The notes below the pieces were generated by a model. That model was not told the DNA's origin and did not search any database. It worked only from the letters and a program-made list of their open reading frames with translations. Made by a program: the position numbers and the translations under genes. A stretch of DNA of 64,000 bases, taken from the NCBI GenBank assembly GCA_024128875.1, contig JAMYFF010000009.1:1-64000 (forward strand). The letters run 5' to 3'. This stretch comes from Salinilacustrithrix flava. GTDB lineage: Bacteria > Actinomycetota > Acidimicrobiia > Acidimicrobiales > Salinilacustritrichaceae. Below, piece by piece: positions 33,487 through 42,023 of this stretch; the first letter of the stretch is position 1; each line of letters starts with the position of its first letter.

Positions 33487-34245
33487 ATGATCGAGTACGA
33501 GACCCGTGGCAACGTCGCCATCATCACCATCGACCGCCCCGAGGCGCGCAACGCCGTCAACGGCGAGGTGGCCGAGGGCATCGAGGCCGCCATCGACCGC
33601 ATGGAGGCCGACGACGAGATCTGGATCGGCGTCCTGACCCACGAGGGTCCGGTCTTCTGCGCCGGCGCCGACCTGAAGGCGATCAACAGCGGCGACGCGG
33701 CCCGGCTCAACACCCCCACCGGAGGCTTCGGCGGCATCACGGCCAAGGCCCGCACCAAGCCGATCATCGCCGCCTGCAACGGCCCGGCCTACGCCGGCGG
33801 TTGCGAGATCGTCCTGGCCTGCGACCTGCTGGTCGCCACCCCGGACGTCACCTTCAGCGTGCCCGAGGTCAAGCGCAACCTCGTGGCGGCCGCCGGGGCC
33901 CTGTTCCGGCTTCCCGCCGCGCTGCCCAAGAACGTCGCCATGGAGATGCTCCTCACCGGCGATCCGATCGACGCCGAGCGGGCCCACGCCCTCGGGTTCG
34001 TGAACCGGATGGCGGAGTCGGGCAAGGCCGTCGACGTCGCCGTCGAGCTGGCCGCCCAGATCAGCGAGAACGCCCCGCTCGCCGTGCGCAAGAGCCGCGA
34101 GGTCGCCCTGCAGTCCTTCGACACCGACGAGGAGGCCTTCGCCGCCTCCGGGCGGGCGATCGCCGAGGTCATGGCCAGCGAGGACACCAAGGAGGGCCTG
34201 TCGGCCTTCATCGAGAAGCGCAAGCCCGAGTGGAAGGGTCGCTAG
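33487..34245 (+). CDS. Enoyl-CoA hydratase/isomerase (crotonase) family protein
   Basis: 252 residues, typical crotonase length. Oxyanion-hole blocks G-P-V-F-C-A-G-A-D-L-K (about 55-65) and G-P-A-Y-A-G-G-C-E-I (about 98-107) are present. The Glu of the second catalytic position lies in F-S-V-P-E-V-K; the first (hydratase) Glu is the E in G-G-C-E. It would hydrate or isomerise an acyl-CoA double bond in beta-oxidation or a related pathway. The stop at 34243-34245 is followed at once by a direct repeat. No other fatty acid genes adjoin it. Confidence 0.92.
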   Translation: MIEYETRGNVAIITIDRPEARNAVNGEVAEGIEAAIDRMEADDEIWIGVLTHEGPVFCAGADLKAINSGDAARLNTPTGGFGGITAKARTKPIIAACNGPAYAGGCEIVLACDLLVATPDVTFSVPEVKRNLVAAAGALFRLPAALPKNVAMEMLLTGDPIDAERAHALGFVNRMAESGKAVDVAVELAAQISENAPLAVRKSREVALQSFDTDEEAFAASGRAIAEVMASEDTKEGLSAFIEKRKPEWKGR

Positions 34246-34248
34246 ACC

Positions 34249-34301
34249 GCTACACCACGACCGCCAGTTCCGGAGCGCTGCACCACGACCGCCAGTTCCG
34301 G
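34249..34301. repeat. Direct repeat, two 25-bp copies 28 bases apart
   Basis: GCTACACCACGACCGCCAGT and following TTCCGG at 34249-34273 recurs at 34277-34301 with one base changed. The copies sit in the gap between the crotonase stop and the Nudix gene end. The unit includes CGACCGCCAGTTCC, which resembles the shape of the IS-end-like repeats at the left end of the window. Could be a remnant of a mobile element or a regulatory repeat. Confidence 0.7.
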
Positions 34302-34306
34302 TGAGC

Positions 34307-34735
34307 TCAGGTGATCGTGGCGAGGATGCCGTGGTCGTGGAGGAACTCGGCGAGGCCGTCCACGAGCGGCCACTCGGCGACCTCGCTGAGCGCCACCCAG
34401 GCCACCTCGGCGGCGTCGTCGCCAGCGGTCGGGGTGGCGTCGGGTTCGAGCAAGGTGACGTGGTGGTCGAGGATCACGTAGTGGCGGCCTTCGATGAAGC
34501 GCTCGACGACGCCGACGAGGGGACCGCACACCCCTTCGAGCCCGGTCTCCTCGAGCAGCTCGCGAACGACGGCCTCGGCGAGGAGCTCGCCGGGTTCGAC
34601 CACGCCTCCGGGCAACGACCACTGGCCGATCGCCACGCCCCGGCCGCGCCGGATCAGCAGCAGGCGGTCGCCATCGACGACGACGGCGCCGACGGCCACC
34701 TCCGGGCCGCTCGTCGTGGCGGCGGCGTCGGTCAT
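34307..34735 (-). CDS. Nudix hydrolase
   Basis: 142 residues. The Nudix box is complete: G-G-V-V-E-P-G-E-L-L, then A-V-V-R-E-L-L-E-E-T-G-L (G-x5-E-x7-R-E-x-x-E-E-x-G). It hydrolyses a nucleoside diphosphate linked to another group; the N-terminal half (G-A-V-V-V-D-G-D-R-L-L-L-I-R-R-G-R-G) is close to the MutT/ADP-sugar branch. ATG 34735 is supported by the overlap of its start with the end of the GNAT gene (ATGA); the longer reading crosses that gene. Substrate not resolved. Confidence 0.92.
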   Translation of the reverse strand: MTDAAATTSGPEVAVGAVVVDGDRLLLIRRGRGVAIGQWSLPGGVVEPGELLAEAVVRELLEETGLEGVCGPLVGVVERFIEGRHYVILDHHVTLLEPDATPTAGDDAAEVAWVALSEVAEWPLVDGLAEFLHDHGILATIT

Positions 34736-35223
34736 GACGGTGCGTCGGGGCGGGGTTCGAGGGACCGGTGCACCACGATGGCCCGGGCCACGAGGCCGAA
34801 GGACTCGAAGAAGTTCTTGGTGTGGCGGTCGCCCGGCAGGGCCAGGGAGTCGACGCCGAAGCAGCCCTGCTCCGTCGCCCACGCGATCAGCGCGTCCATG
34901 ATCTCCTCCCCCACCGACACGCCCCGAGCACCCTCGAGGGTGAACAGGTCGGAGATGACGCCGAGGGTGGACCCGTCGCGGAGGTGCTCGAGCCGGAGCA
35001 CGCCGTAGCCGATGGTCGTGTCGTCGATGGTGCCGACGACGACGAAGGCGTCCGGGTCGTCGAGGTCGGCTCGAAGCGAGTCGCCGGGCGGCAGCGGGCG
35101 GGCCTGCTGCCGGCGCCAGACGGCACCGCCCCGGTTCGGGGTCAGCTCCTCGATGGCGGCGGTGGCCAGGGTGACCAGGGCCGGGAGGTCGTCGGCCGTG
35201 GCGGGCCGGGCGGAGACGTCCAC
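34732..35223 (-). CDS. GNAT family N-acetyltransferase
   Basis: 163 residues. N-acetyltransferase fold with the V-S-A-R-P-A-T-A-D-D-L-P-A-L start, I-S-D-L-F-T-L-E-G-A-R-G-V-S-V-G-E-E-I-M-D-A-L (acetyl-CoA loop, motif A) and F-E-S-F-G-L-V-A-R near the C-terminus. Its stop overlaps the Nudix start, so they are cotranscribed. The acetylated substrate is unknown. A lysine/alanine-rich protein gene lies 3 bases upstream. Confidence 0.87.
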   Translation of the reverse strand: MDVSARPATADDLPALVTLATAAIEELTPNRGGAVWRRQQARPLPPGDSLRADLDDPDAFVVVGTIDDTTIGYGVLRLEHLRDGSTLGVISDLFTLEGARGVSVGEEIMDALIAWATEQGCFGVDSLALPGDRHTKNFFESFGLVARAIVVHRSLEPRPDAPS

Positions 35224-35225
35224 GC

Positions 35226-35873
35226 CTAGGGCTTCTGGAGCTGCTGGACCCGGTTGAGGATGGTCTTGCGTCCCCGGGTGGCGGCCTCGTAGCTGCGCAC
35301 GGCCTCGAGCTCGGCGGTGGAGAGCCCCTGCAGGCGGCTCACGACCTGGCTGGCCGAGAGGCTGTCGTAGTCGGGGATGGCGAGGCCGGCGACGTCGGGG
35401 GCGGCGCTCGTGGACGTCGTCGCCGCGACCTTCTTCGGGGCCTGCTTCGTGGCCTTCCGGGCCGCCTTCTTCGCGCTGGCCTTCCTGGTCGCCTTCTTGG
35501 CCGCTGCCGGCTTCTTCGGGGCGGGCGCCTTGGCGCTGCCCTCCTTGGCCGCGGGAGCCGCGGGCTTGTCGGGCACCGGCGTCGGCGCAGGTGCCGGGGC
35601 GGGGCCGGGCGGCGGGCCGTCGACGACGCCGAGGCCACGGAGGAGGTCGACCACCGGACCGTCGAGGGAGGCGGCGCGCTTGTTCACCTCGGTGCGACCC
35701 ATCCGGACGGCGAACTGGCCCATCATCCGGGCGTTCGTCACCTGGTTGCGCCCGTTCGCGATCAGCTTCGGCAGTCGCGCCGGACCGTCGAACAGCAGCC
35801 CGATCGGGGCGTACACGAAGGCGTCGAGCGCCTGGTCGACGGCGTCTTCGAGAGGGGTCTTGTCAGCGGTCAC
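35226..35873 (-). CDS. Lys/Ala-rich protein with DUF8129-like C-terminus
   Basis: 215 residues from GTG. N-terminal 75 residues are a helical domain with D-A-F-V-Y-A-P-I-G-L near residue 18. Residues 80-155 form an Ala/Lys/Pro-rich tail (A-A-K-K-A-T-R-K-A-S-A-K-K-A) like histone H1. The C-terminus has I-P-D-Y-D-S-L-S-A-S-Q-V-V-S-R-L, a motif I associate with DUF8129. Nucleic-acid or membrane contact by the Lys-rich part is possible. It lies directly before the GNAT gene. Confidence 0.7.
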   Translation of the reverse strand: MTADKTPLEDAVDQALDAFVYAPIGLLFDGPARLPKLIANGRNQVTNARMMGQFAVRMGRTEVNKRAASLDGPVVDLLRGLGVVDGPPPGPAPAPAPTPVPDKPAAPAAKEGSAKAPAPKKPAAAKKATRKASAKKAARKATKQAPKKVAATTSTSAAPDVAGLAIPDYDSLSASQVVSRLQGLSTAELEAVRSYEAATRGRKTILNRVQQLQKP

Positions 35874-35919
35874 GGTCGGCCATGTTCGCGGTCGGATCCG
35901 TGGTCGCGCCAGTTCATCC

Positions 35920-36381
35920 CTATTGCGCAGCTGCGGGACGTGGCGTGTGGCTGTGGACCACGAGGACGTCGCAGGGGGCGTGGTGCAGGACGCTGCTGGC
36001 CACGCTGCCGAGGAGGAAGCGGCTGCTGTCGGTGAGGCCGACCGAGCCGACCACGATCAGGTCGGCGTCGAAGGTGTCGGCCGCCTCGAGCAGCTCGTCG
36101 GCCGGCTCGCCCTCGAGGGCCTGCACGACGACGTCGCCGACGCCGTGCTCGGCGGCCAGGGACCGGGCGTGGCGGGCGTGGCGCTCGGCCTCGTTGGGGT
36201 CCGCCATCATCCAGCGGACGTCGGCGGGCGCCCGCTCGTCGAGCTTGGTGTCGGTGCGCTCGTACGCGGTCACGATCACCAGCCGAGCCTCGTCGGCGGC
36301 CGCCAGGTCGACGGAGTGCTCGACAGCTCGCTCGGCGGAGGCCGAGCCGTCGGTGCCGACCACGATCGTGCGGTACGTCAT
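35920..36381 (-). CDS. Universal stress protein (UspA family)
   Basis: 153 residues. Usp fold with I-V-V-G-T-D-G-S-x-x-A at the start and the ATP-binding motif G-S-V-G, nine residues, G-S-V-A-S-S-V near the end (G-x2-G-x9-G-S/T). It probably binds ATP. It lies 10 bases downstream of the DUF4193 gene and may share its transcript. Confidence 0.93.
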   Translation of the reverse strand: MTYRTIVVGTDGSASAERAVEHSVDLAAADEARLVIVTAYERTDTKLDERAPADVRWMMADPNEAERHARHARSLAAEHGVGDVVVQALEGEPADELLEAADTFDADLIVVGSVGLTDSSRFLLGSVASSVLHHAPCDVLVVHSHTPRPAAAQ

Positions 36382-36391
36382 GGCCTCGTGC

Positions 36392-36883
36392 TCAGACGCA
36401 GTCGACGCACAGGTCGGTCTCGCCCTCGGCGAGCTGGCCCATCGGCTTCAGGATGAAGCAGGACTGGCAGAGGAACTCGTCCTCGCGGCGGGGCTGGATC
36501 TTGCCCGCCGGCGCGGCCTTGCCGGTGTCGCCGTCGTCTTCCTCCTCGTCCTCGTCCTCGTCGTCGGTGGCGGCGATGCGGTCCTTGAGGATCTCGTCCA
36601 GGTCGGCCTCGACGTCGTCGGGGTCGGCGTCTTCGTCCTCGTCCTCCTCGTCCTCCTCGCCACGTCGGCGGGCGCGACGGGGCTCGTCGCCCTCGGCGTC
36701 GGGCGTGGCCTCGTCCTCGTCGGCGACGGCGTCGTCATCGACCACGTCGACCACGGCGTCGTCGTCGTCGTCGGCTTCGAAGTCCTCACCGAGGTCGTCG
36801 GCTTCGAGGTCCTCGTCGAGGTCCTCGTCGAGGTCTTCGGTCTCGGGGTCGTCGTCGACCACGTCTTCTTCTTCGTCAGCCAT
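36392..36883 (-). CDS. DUF4193 domain protein, very acidic
   Basis: 163 residues. The first 115 are almost pure Asp/Glu. The C-terminal 45 residues carry the actinobacterial DUF4193 signature: A-G-K-I-Q-P-R-R-E-D-E-F-L-C-Q-S-C-F, then a second C-V-D-C. The four Cys imply zinc. Actinobacteria keep this small protein widely, but its role is not known. A clear -10 TATGAT lies at 36916-36921 on this strand, and GGAG precedes the ATG. The gene has its own transcript, separate from the mce operon upstream. Confidence 0.85.
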   Translation of the reverse strand: MADEEEDVVDDDPETEDLDEDLDEDLEADDLGEDFEADDDDDAVVDVVDDDAVADEDEATPDAEGDEPRRARRRGEEDEEDEDEDADPDDVEADLDEILKDRIAATDDEDEDEEEDDGDTGKAAPAGKIQPRREDEFLCQSCFILKPMGQLAEGETDLCVDCV

Positions 36884-36915
36884 TGGCGCTCCAACGGGTG
36901 TGGCGTCGGCGGCGG

Positions 36916-36921
36916 ATCATA
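36916..36921 (-). promoter_or_regulatory. -10 element TATGAT for DUF4193-usp transcript
   Basis: Reverse-strand TATGAT is close to the ideal hexamer. It leaves a leader of about 27 bases with GGAG before ATG 36883. It lies downstream of the mas stop (37009), so DUF4193 and usp need not depend on the mce promoter. No clear -35. Confidence 0.5.
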
Positions 36922-37008
36922 GACAGTGTCCGTCGCGGGGAGGGTTGCCGGGTCGCGGGAACCTATCGGCAGTGGGCCGGGATTCCACAACAGCGGACCG
37001 GACGGTGC

Positions 37009-37629
37009 TCAACCGCCCGCCGAGGTGGGCGGTGCAGGGGTCTCCGGGACCTCCCCGGACGGCGGCACCGACCCGGCGAGGTCGCCGGCGGAGGCGATGT
37101 CGAGGACGTTGTCGACCAGCCACTCCCCGTCGACGCGGACCATCGCCAGCTGCAGGTAGCGGTCGGACTCGGTGCGGCCCTGCTCGCCGCCGCGGAGCTC
37201 GCGGTCGTACACGACGACGACCTCGACCCCGCCGCGCTCGACCTCGCCGACGAAGATGTCGGTGACCTGGGTGACGGCATCGAGCTCGCTCTCGGCGATG
37301 AGCGTGCGCAGGCCGGACTCGACCTCCTCGACCTCCTCGGCGAAGCCGCCGGTGCTGAGCGCGAGCACGTCCTCCTTCCACGCGTCGAGCTGGCCGTGCT
37401 CGAAGGTGAGGAAGCGCTCGGCGAAGCGGCCGGACGCGAGGCGGACTTCTTGGTCCTCCCCGCCGCCGCCGTCGGCGCTGTCGCCGGATGCGAGGGCGAA
37501 GACGGCCAGGACCGCCAGGGCGCCGGCGACCAGGACGGCGATGACGAAGGCCCCGGCGGGCACCGTGCGGCGCTCCCTCGGGGGATCGGGCCGGGGGTCT
37601 GCCTGCTGTTCGAGGTCCACGGCCGTCAT
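37009..37629 (-). CDS. Mce-associated membrane protein
   Basis: 206 residues: one transmembrane segment (about 30-50) near the N-terminus, then an extracytoplasmic NTF2-like domain (F-L-T-F-E-H-G-Q-L-D-A-W, V-T-D-I-F-V-G-E-V). Proteins of this type follow mce genes in actinobacteria and stabilise the transporter (Mas/Mam). Its start overlaps the mceF stop by 4 bases (ATGA), fixing ATG 37629. Last gene of the operon. Confidence 0.82.
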   Translation of the reverse strand: MTAVDLEQQADPRPDPPRERRTVPAGAFVIAVLVAGALAVLAVFALASGDSADGGGGEDQEVRLASGRFAERFLTFEHGQLDAWKEDVLALSTGGFAEEVEEVESGLRTLIAESELDAVTQVTDIFVGEVERGGVEVVVVYDRELRGGEQGRTESDRYLQLAMVRVDGEWLVDNVLDIASAGDLAGSVPPSGEVPETPAPPTSAGG

Positions 37630-38843
37630 GCTCGCGCACCTCGCCGGGCCAGCAGGCCCAGCACGAGTCCGCACGCGAGGAACACGCCCAGGGCCGCGGC
37701 GGAGCGGTCGGGGGCGGTCGTGGTGGAGAAGGGAACCGCGGCGAGCGACTGCCCCTCCACCGGCGCCTCGGCGGCCAGCGCCCCGCCGTCGGGGGCCGAC
37801 GCCAGAGGCGACGTGCACACCGGGATCTCCGGCACGGCCGGCAGCTCCGTCGGTGGCACGTACTGCTGGGCGGGGTTGGCGGTGTCCACGAGGATGGAGA
37901 CCCGCACCCAGAGCCCCCCGGGGCCGTCGTCCCGGGTGAGCCAGACGTACTCGAACCCGGTGGGCCCGTTGTCGAGGGTGTTGGCGAGGTGCCCGAGGTT
38001 CTCGTCGGTCGTGGTGACGTCGATCACCGAATCCAGGTCGGACAGCACGCAGTCGAGGTCCTGCTTCACGTCGCCGACCAGATCGGCGGTGGTCCGCAGC
38101 AGCTCGGTGCCGCGATCGAGCAGGATCCGGGTGTCGGGCTCGACGTTGCGGAGCGACTCCCCCACCGCGGCGAGGTCGCTGATCGCGGAGGACAGCGACG
38201 CCCGGCGTTCGGTGACGGTGCGGGTCAGTCGGGTGCTGTTCGCGCTGAGGCTGTCGAGCAGATCGGCCTTCTCGGCGAAGGTCGCCAGCAGGGCATCGGA
38301 GTCGACGGTGAGGTCGCGCAGCGCCTCGCCTCGTCCGTCCAGCGCCACGGCCAGCTCGTGGATGAGCGTGCGCGTCGCCTCGGGCTCCACCGAGCCGAGC
38401 ACCCGCGACGCCGAGCGCAGCAGCTCGGAGAACTCGAGGGGCACCGAGGTGCGATCGAGCGGGATCACGTCCCCGGCTTCGAGGTACGGACCCCCGCCGT
38501 CGTAGCCCTCCGGGGGCTCGAAGTCGATGTAGGGCTCACCGATCGCGGACTTGCGGAAGATGCGGGCCTTGGACCCGGCGGGGATCTGCTTGCCCCGATC
38601 GATGCTCATCGTGATGCGCACCTTGCCATCGACGGACTCGACCGAGCGCACCGCACCGTGGTTCACGCCGAGGTAGGCGACCTCGGAGTTGCTGGCCACG
38701 CCGGCGGTCGCGGCGAACTCGCCGGAGATCTCGTACGGACGCTCGATGAAGTCGAAGCTGATGATGTTGTTGACCGCCCACCACAGCATGAGGACGAAGA
38801 CGCCGACGAAGGCGACGAGGTTGATGGCGACCCGGCGGGACAT
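37626..38843 (-). CDS. mceF: Mce family protein MceF
   Basis: 405 residues. N-terminal membrane anchor (about 8-26), MlaD/MCE domain (E-V-A-Y-L-G-V-N-H-G-A-V about 55-66), then a long helical stretch and a Pro/Ala-rich part. Unusually, the C-terminus carries a second hydrophobic segment (about 382-398) ending in A-R-R-G-A-R-A; this suggests both ends are membrane-fixed. The start TGATG overlaps the mceE stop by one base. Mce proteins form the tunnel of a lipid importer spanning the envelope. Confidence 0.85.
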   Translation of the reverse strand: MSRRVAINLVAFVGVFVLMLWWAVNNIISFDFIERPYEISGEFAATAGVASNSEVAYLGVNHGAVRSVESVDGKVRITMSIDRGKQIPAGSKARIFRKSAIGEPYIDFEPPEGYDGGGPYLEAGDVIPLDRTSVPLEFSELLRSASRVLGSVEPEATRTLIHELAVALDGRGEALRDLTVDSDALLATFAEKADLLDSLSANSTRLTRTVTERRASLSSAISDLAAVGESLRNVEPDTRILLDRGTELLRTTADLVGDVKQDLDCVLSDLDSVIDVTTTDENLGHLANTLDNGPTGFEYVWLTRDDGPGGLWVRVSILVDTANPAQQYVPPTELPAVPEIPVCTSPLASAPDGGALAAEAPVEGQSLAAVPFSTTTAPDRSAAALGVFLACGLVLGLLARRGARA

Positions 38844-39784
38844 CAGGCCTCCACCTCGGCGAGGAGGAACACCTGGGCGAAGTCGTCGGCGACGGCCTTG
38901 GGGAGCTGGTCGGCGAAGCCGGCCACCCACCGGAGCAGCTCGGCGACCTGGGCCTGGTTGCGGTCGACCTCGGCGAGGATCGCGTCGACCTGCTTGATCT
39001 GGGTGTCGACCTCGGCGAGGTAGGGCTCGAAGACGTTGTCGTTCTGGATCCGGGCCAGTCGGGTCAGCTCACGGATGGCGTCGATGGCGACGTCGCGGTT
39101 GTCGGCCAGCACCGTGGCGGTCTCGGCCAGGTTGCCCAGCAGCTCGTCCAGGTCGCCGGAGGAGGACGCGAGCGTGGCGGTGGCCCCGTCGAGCGCGTCG
39201 ATGATGCGCACCAGCTCGTCGGTCTGGTCGGCCAGGGTGCCCGACACGGTGGAGAGGTCCTCGACCAGGGAGGTCAGCTCGGTGGTCCGGCCGCCGAAGC
39301 CGACGGCTCCGGTCTCGATCAGGGTGGCCACGTCGGAGGACACGACCGCGCCGAGGATCTCGACGGCCTGCTCGGTGACGAACTCGAGCTCGGGTGCCGT
39401 GGCGGTCTCGGCGATCACGTCGCCGTCGACCAGGTCCGTGCCGGCCATGGGGTCGTCCTCGTCCAGGGGTCGCAGCTCGATGAACTTCTCCCCGAGCAGC
39501 GAGGTGGTGCGCAGCAGGGCCCGGGACTCCACCGGCACGAAGACGTCGTCCTTGATCGACATGGTGATCTCGGCCTGGTAGTCGTCGGTGAGCTCGATGT
39601 CGACGATGGAGCCGATGCGCACGTCGGCGACCTGCACCGAGTGGCCGACCACCAGGTCGCCGACGTCGTCGAACACGGCGCTGATCTCTCTCGAACCCCG
39701 GATCGTGCCCGGGAGGGTGCAGGCGCTGGCGAGCAGCGAGGCGACGACGAGGACGGCGGCGCGCAGCACGGTGGTGCGGCTCAT
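38843..39784 (-). CDS. mceE: Mce family lipoprotein MceE
   Basis: 313 residues. Signal peptide with lipobox A-S-A-C (Cys 22), then an MCE domain (V-G-H-S-V-Q-V-A-D-V-R-I-G-S about 47-60) and a helical needle region. MceE is the usual lipoprotein member of actinobacterial Mce complexes. ATGA overlap with mceD; TGATG overlap with mceF. Confidence 0.88.
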   Translation of the reverse strand: MSRTTVLRAAVLVVASLLASACTLPGTIRGSREISAVFDDVGDLVVGHSVQVADVRIGSIVDIELTDDYQAEITMSIKDDVFVPVESRALLRTTSLLGEKFIELRPLDEDDPMAGTDLVDGDVIAETATAPELEFVTEQAVEILGAVVSSDVATLIETGAVGFGGRTTELTSLVEDLSTVSGTLADQTDELVRIIDALDGATATLASSSGDLDELLGNLAETATVLADNRDVAIDAIRELTRLARIQNDNVFEPYLAEVDTQIKQVDAILAEVDRNQAQVAELLRWVAGFADQLPKAVADDFAQVFLLAEVEA

Positions 39785-41001
39785 GATCGAACCCCCAGGA
39801 ACGTGCCGAGGAAGCGTTCGAGCAGGCTGCGCTCCCCTGCCGCGCCGTCCTCGGTGGCGGCGGACGGGACGACCGTGTCGGACCCCAGGAGCGCGAGCAC
39901 GTCGTCGATGGGCGTCGTCGGGTCGGGGAGCTCGGCCTCGACGGCACCGGTGCGCTCCCCGTCGAGGGGCAGCAGGTCGCCGGTCGCGCAGTTGACGTCG
40001 ACGGGCAGGCACGGGAACGGGACGCCCACGGCGTCGAACAGCGGCGCCAGCGCCTCCTCGACCAGGGGGGAGAAGCTGTTGCGCAGGTTCAGCGACCGGC
40101 TGACCGGGTTGTAGGCGCCGATGAAGCCGTCGATCTGCTGGGACCCACCCTGGATGAGGGCGTCGACGCCGTCGAGGTTCTGCTCGATGCTCTCGGTGAG
40201 CCGCCGGAGGATCTGGACGTCGGTGCGCAGGCGCACGGCGTGCTCGGACACGAGGTCGAGCCCGTCGCCGGAGAGGTTGGCCAGGCCGGAGATGAGGGCC
40301 TCGATCTCGCCGCGCTCCTCGGCCAGCACGTCGGCCACGACGGCGAAGTCGTCGAGGACCTGGGCGAGCTGGCTCTCCCGCGTGAGCAGCGTCGAGGTGA
40401 AGTCGTCGAAGCGCTCGGCGATGCGGATGACGGCGTCGTCGCTGTCCTCGATGTTGCCGACGAGGTCGGACAGCTCGTCGAGGGCGGAGCCGAGCTGCTG
40501 GCCCTGGCCGTCGAGCGAGGCCGCCGCGTTGTCGATCAGGCGGCCGGCGCCGTTGGGGTCGAGGGCATCGAGGAAGTCCTTCAGCGAGGCCAGCGCCTCG
40601 TCGGGCTCCACCGGGATGACGGCGTCGTCGATCGCGATCTCGTGACCGTCCGGGGCCTGCTGGTCGCCCTGCTGGAACGGCGGGAACAGCTGGATGCGCC
40701 GCTCGCCGATCAGCGACTGGGGCGCGATGGCGGCGCGCACGTCGACCGGGAGGGGGATGTTGCTGTCGACGGCCATGGTCACCTTCACGCGGTCGCCCAT
40801 GATCTCGATGTCGGAGACCTCGCCGGCGGGGAGGCCGAGCACCTGCACGGCGCCGGACTCGTAGAGCGACACCGCACGGGGGAAGTAGGCCACGACCTCG
40901 TAGGTGTCGCCGCCGCCGACCAGCCCGCACCCGGACAGGGCGAGCACGGCGGCCAGCAGACTTGCCGCCAGGCGGGCCGGTGTTCGACGGGAGCGACTCA
41001 T
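39781..41001 (-). CDS. mceD: Mce family lipoprotein MceD
   Basis: 406 residues. Signal peptide with lipobox L-S-G-C (Cys 25), then an MCE domain (V-L-G-L-P-A-G-E-V about 54-62) and a long coiled-coil-like region. MceD is usually not a lipoprotein in mycobacteria; two adjacent lipidated members are therefore notable. The C-terminal part has several Cys (P-C-L-P-V-D-V-N-C). Its stop overlaps mceE (ATGA), its start overlaps mceC (ATGA). Confidence 0.82.
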   Translation of the reverse strand: MSRSRRTPARLAASLLAAVLALSGCGLVGGGDTYEVVAYFPRAVSLYESGAVQVLGLPAGEVSDIEIMGDRVKVTMAVDSNIPLPVDVRAAIAPQSLIGERRIQLFPPFQQGDQQAPDGHEIAIDDAVIPVEPDEALASLKDFLDALDPNGAGRLIDNAAASLDGQGQQLGSALDELSDLVGNIEDSDDAVIRIAERFDDFTSTLLTRESQLAQVLDDFAVVADVLAEERGEIEALISGLANLSGDGLDLVSEHAVRLRTDVQILRRLTESIEQNLDGVDALIQGGSQQIDGFIGAYNPVSRSLNLRNSFSPLVEEALAPLFDAVGVPFPCLPVDVNCATGDLLPLDGERTGAVEAELPDPTTPIDDVLALLGSDTVVPSAATEDGAAGERSLLERFLGTFLGVRS

Positions 41002-42023
41002 TCGTCCACCCCCAGCAGGATCGAGTACACGTCCTGGAGCCCTTCGAGGACGTCGGGGCCGAGGCCGCGGACGAAGATGTCCTGCCACGGTCCGTGCCCG
41101 CCGCCCCGCGACTGCTGGAGGATGCCGGGGCCGAGCCAGGCCAGGGCCCGGTCGATGTCGTCCTGCTCGGCCGCGACCACGTCGAGGGTCGGCGCCAGGG
41201 AGTCGAGGGCGGAGTCGAGCCGCTGCCTGTTCGTGGAGATGAGCCGGTCCAGCTCCTGGACCGTGTCGGCCGACTCCCCGAGGGCGACGGCCAGGTCGTT
41301 GCGGCGGGCGACGATGAGCTGGAGGATCTGCTGGGACGAGTCCAGCAGCGTCAGGATCTCGTCGTCCTTGTCGGCCAGGGTGGCGCTGAGGCGATCGGCC
41401 TGCTCCAACAGCGCCTCGAACTCGGCCTCGCGCTGGTTCACGGCCGCGCCGACCCGGTTGATGCCCTCGACGAGGTCCTCGACCGTGCCGGCCTTGCCCT
41501 CGGAGATGTCGGCCAGGTCGACGAGCAGGGCGTTCAGCGCATCGGTGTCCAGCTCCTGGACGCCTTCGGTGGCCTCTCGGGTCAGCTCGAACAGGTCGAA
41601 GGGCACGGTCGTGCGCTCGACGGGGATCACCCGCTGCTCCTCGGGGAGCTCCGACATGGCGACATCGCCCTCCATGGGGTCCAGGATCCGGACCTCCTTG
41701 GCGCCGAGGAGCGAGGACAGGGCGATCTCGGCCCGGGCGTCGTCGCGGATCTCGATGCCCTCGTCGACGACCCACTCGACCGTCACGGCCCCGATGTCGC
41801 GGTCGACGTCGAGGTCGGTGACGCGACCGACCTTCACACCGGCGAGCTTGACGTCGTCGCCGGCACGCAGCCCGGAGGCGTCGGAGAAGACGGCCTCCAT
41901 CGGGTAGGCGTCCTCCAGCAGGTTCAGGGTGCCGACCAGGAAGGCGAAGCCCGTGGCGCCGCCCAGGAGCAGCACCGAGATGATGCCCACGATGTAGGGG
42001 TTGCGGTCCCGGAACGACTTCAT
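40998..42023 (-). CDS. mceC: Mce family protein MceC
   Basis: 341 residues: N-terminal anchor (about 9-30), MCE domain (G-D-D-V-K-L-A-G-V-K-V-G-R-V about 54-67) and a helical C-terminal half. The start overlaps the mceB stop (ATGA). No signal peptidase site is visible, so it stays anchored by its first segment. Confidence 0.88.
   Translation of the reverse strand: MKSFRDRNPYIVGIISVLLLGGATGFAFLVGTLNLLEDAYPMEAVFSDASGLRAGDDVKLAGVKVGRVTDLDVDRDIGAVTVEWVVDEGIEIRDDARAEIALSSLLGAKEVRILDPMEGDVAMSELPEEQRVIPVERTTVPFDLFELTREATEGVQELDTDALNALLVDLADISEGKAGTVEDLVEGINRVGAAVNQREAEFEALLEQADRLSATLADKDDEILTLLDSSQQILQLIVARRNDLAVALGESADTVQELDRLISTNRQRLDSALDSLAPTLDVVAAEQDDIDRALAWLGPGILQQSRGGGHGPWQDIFVRGLGPDVLEGLQDVYSILLGVDE

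Noticed and set aside
32922-34304. Forward open frame spanning the RG protein tail and crotonase
   Set aside because: Arg/Pro-rich shadow; the crotonase frame has catalytic motifs and the other does not.
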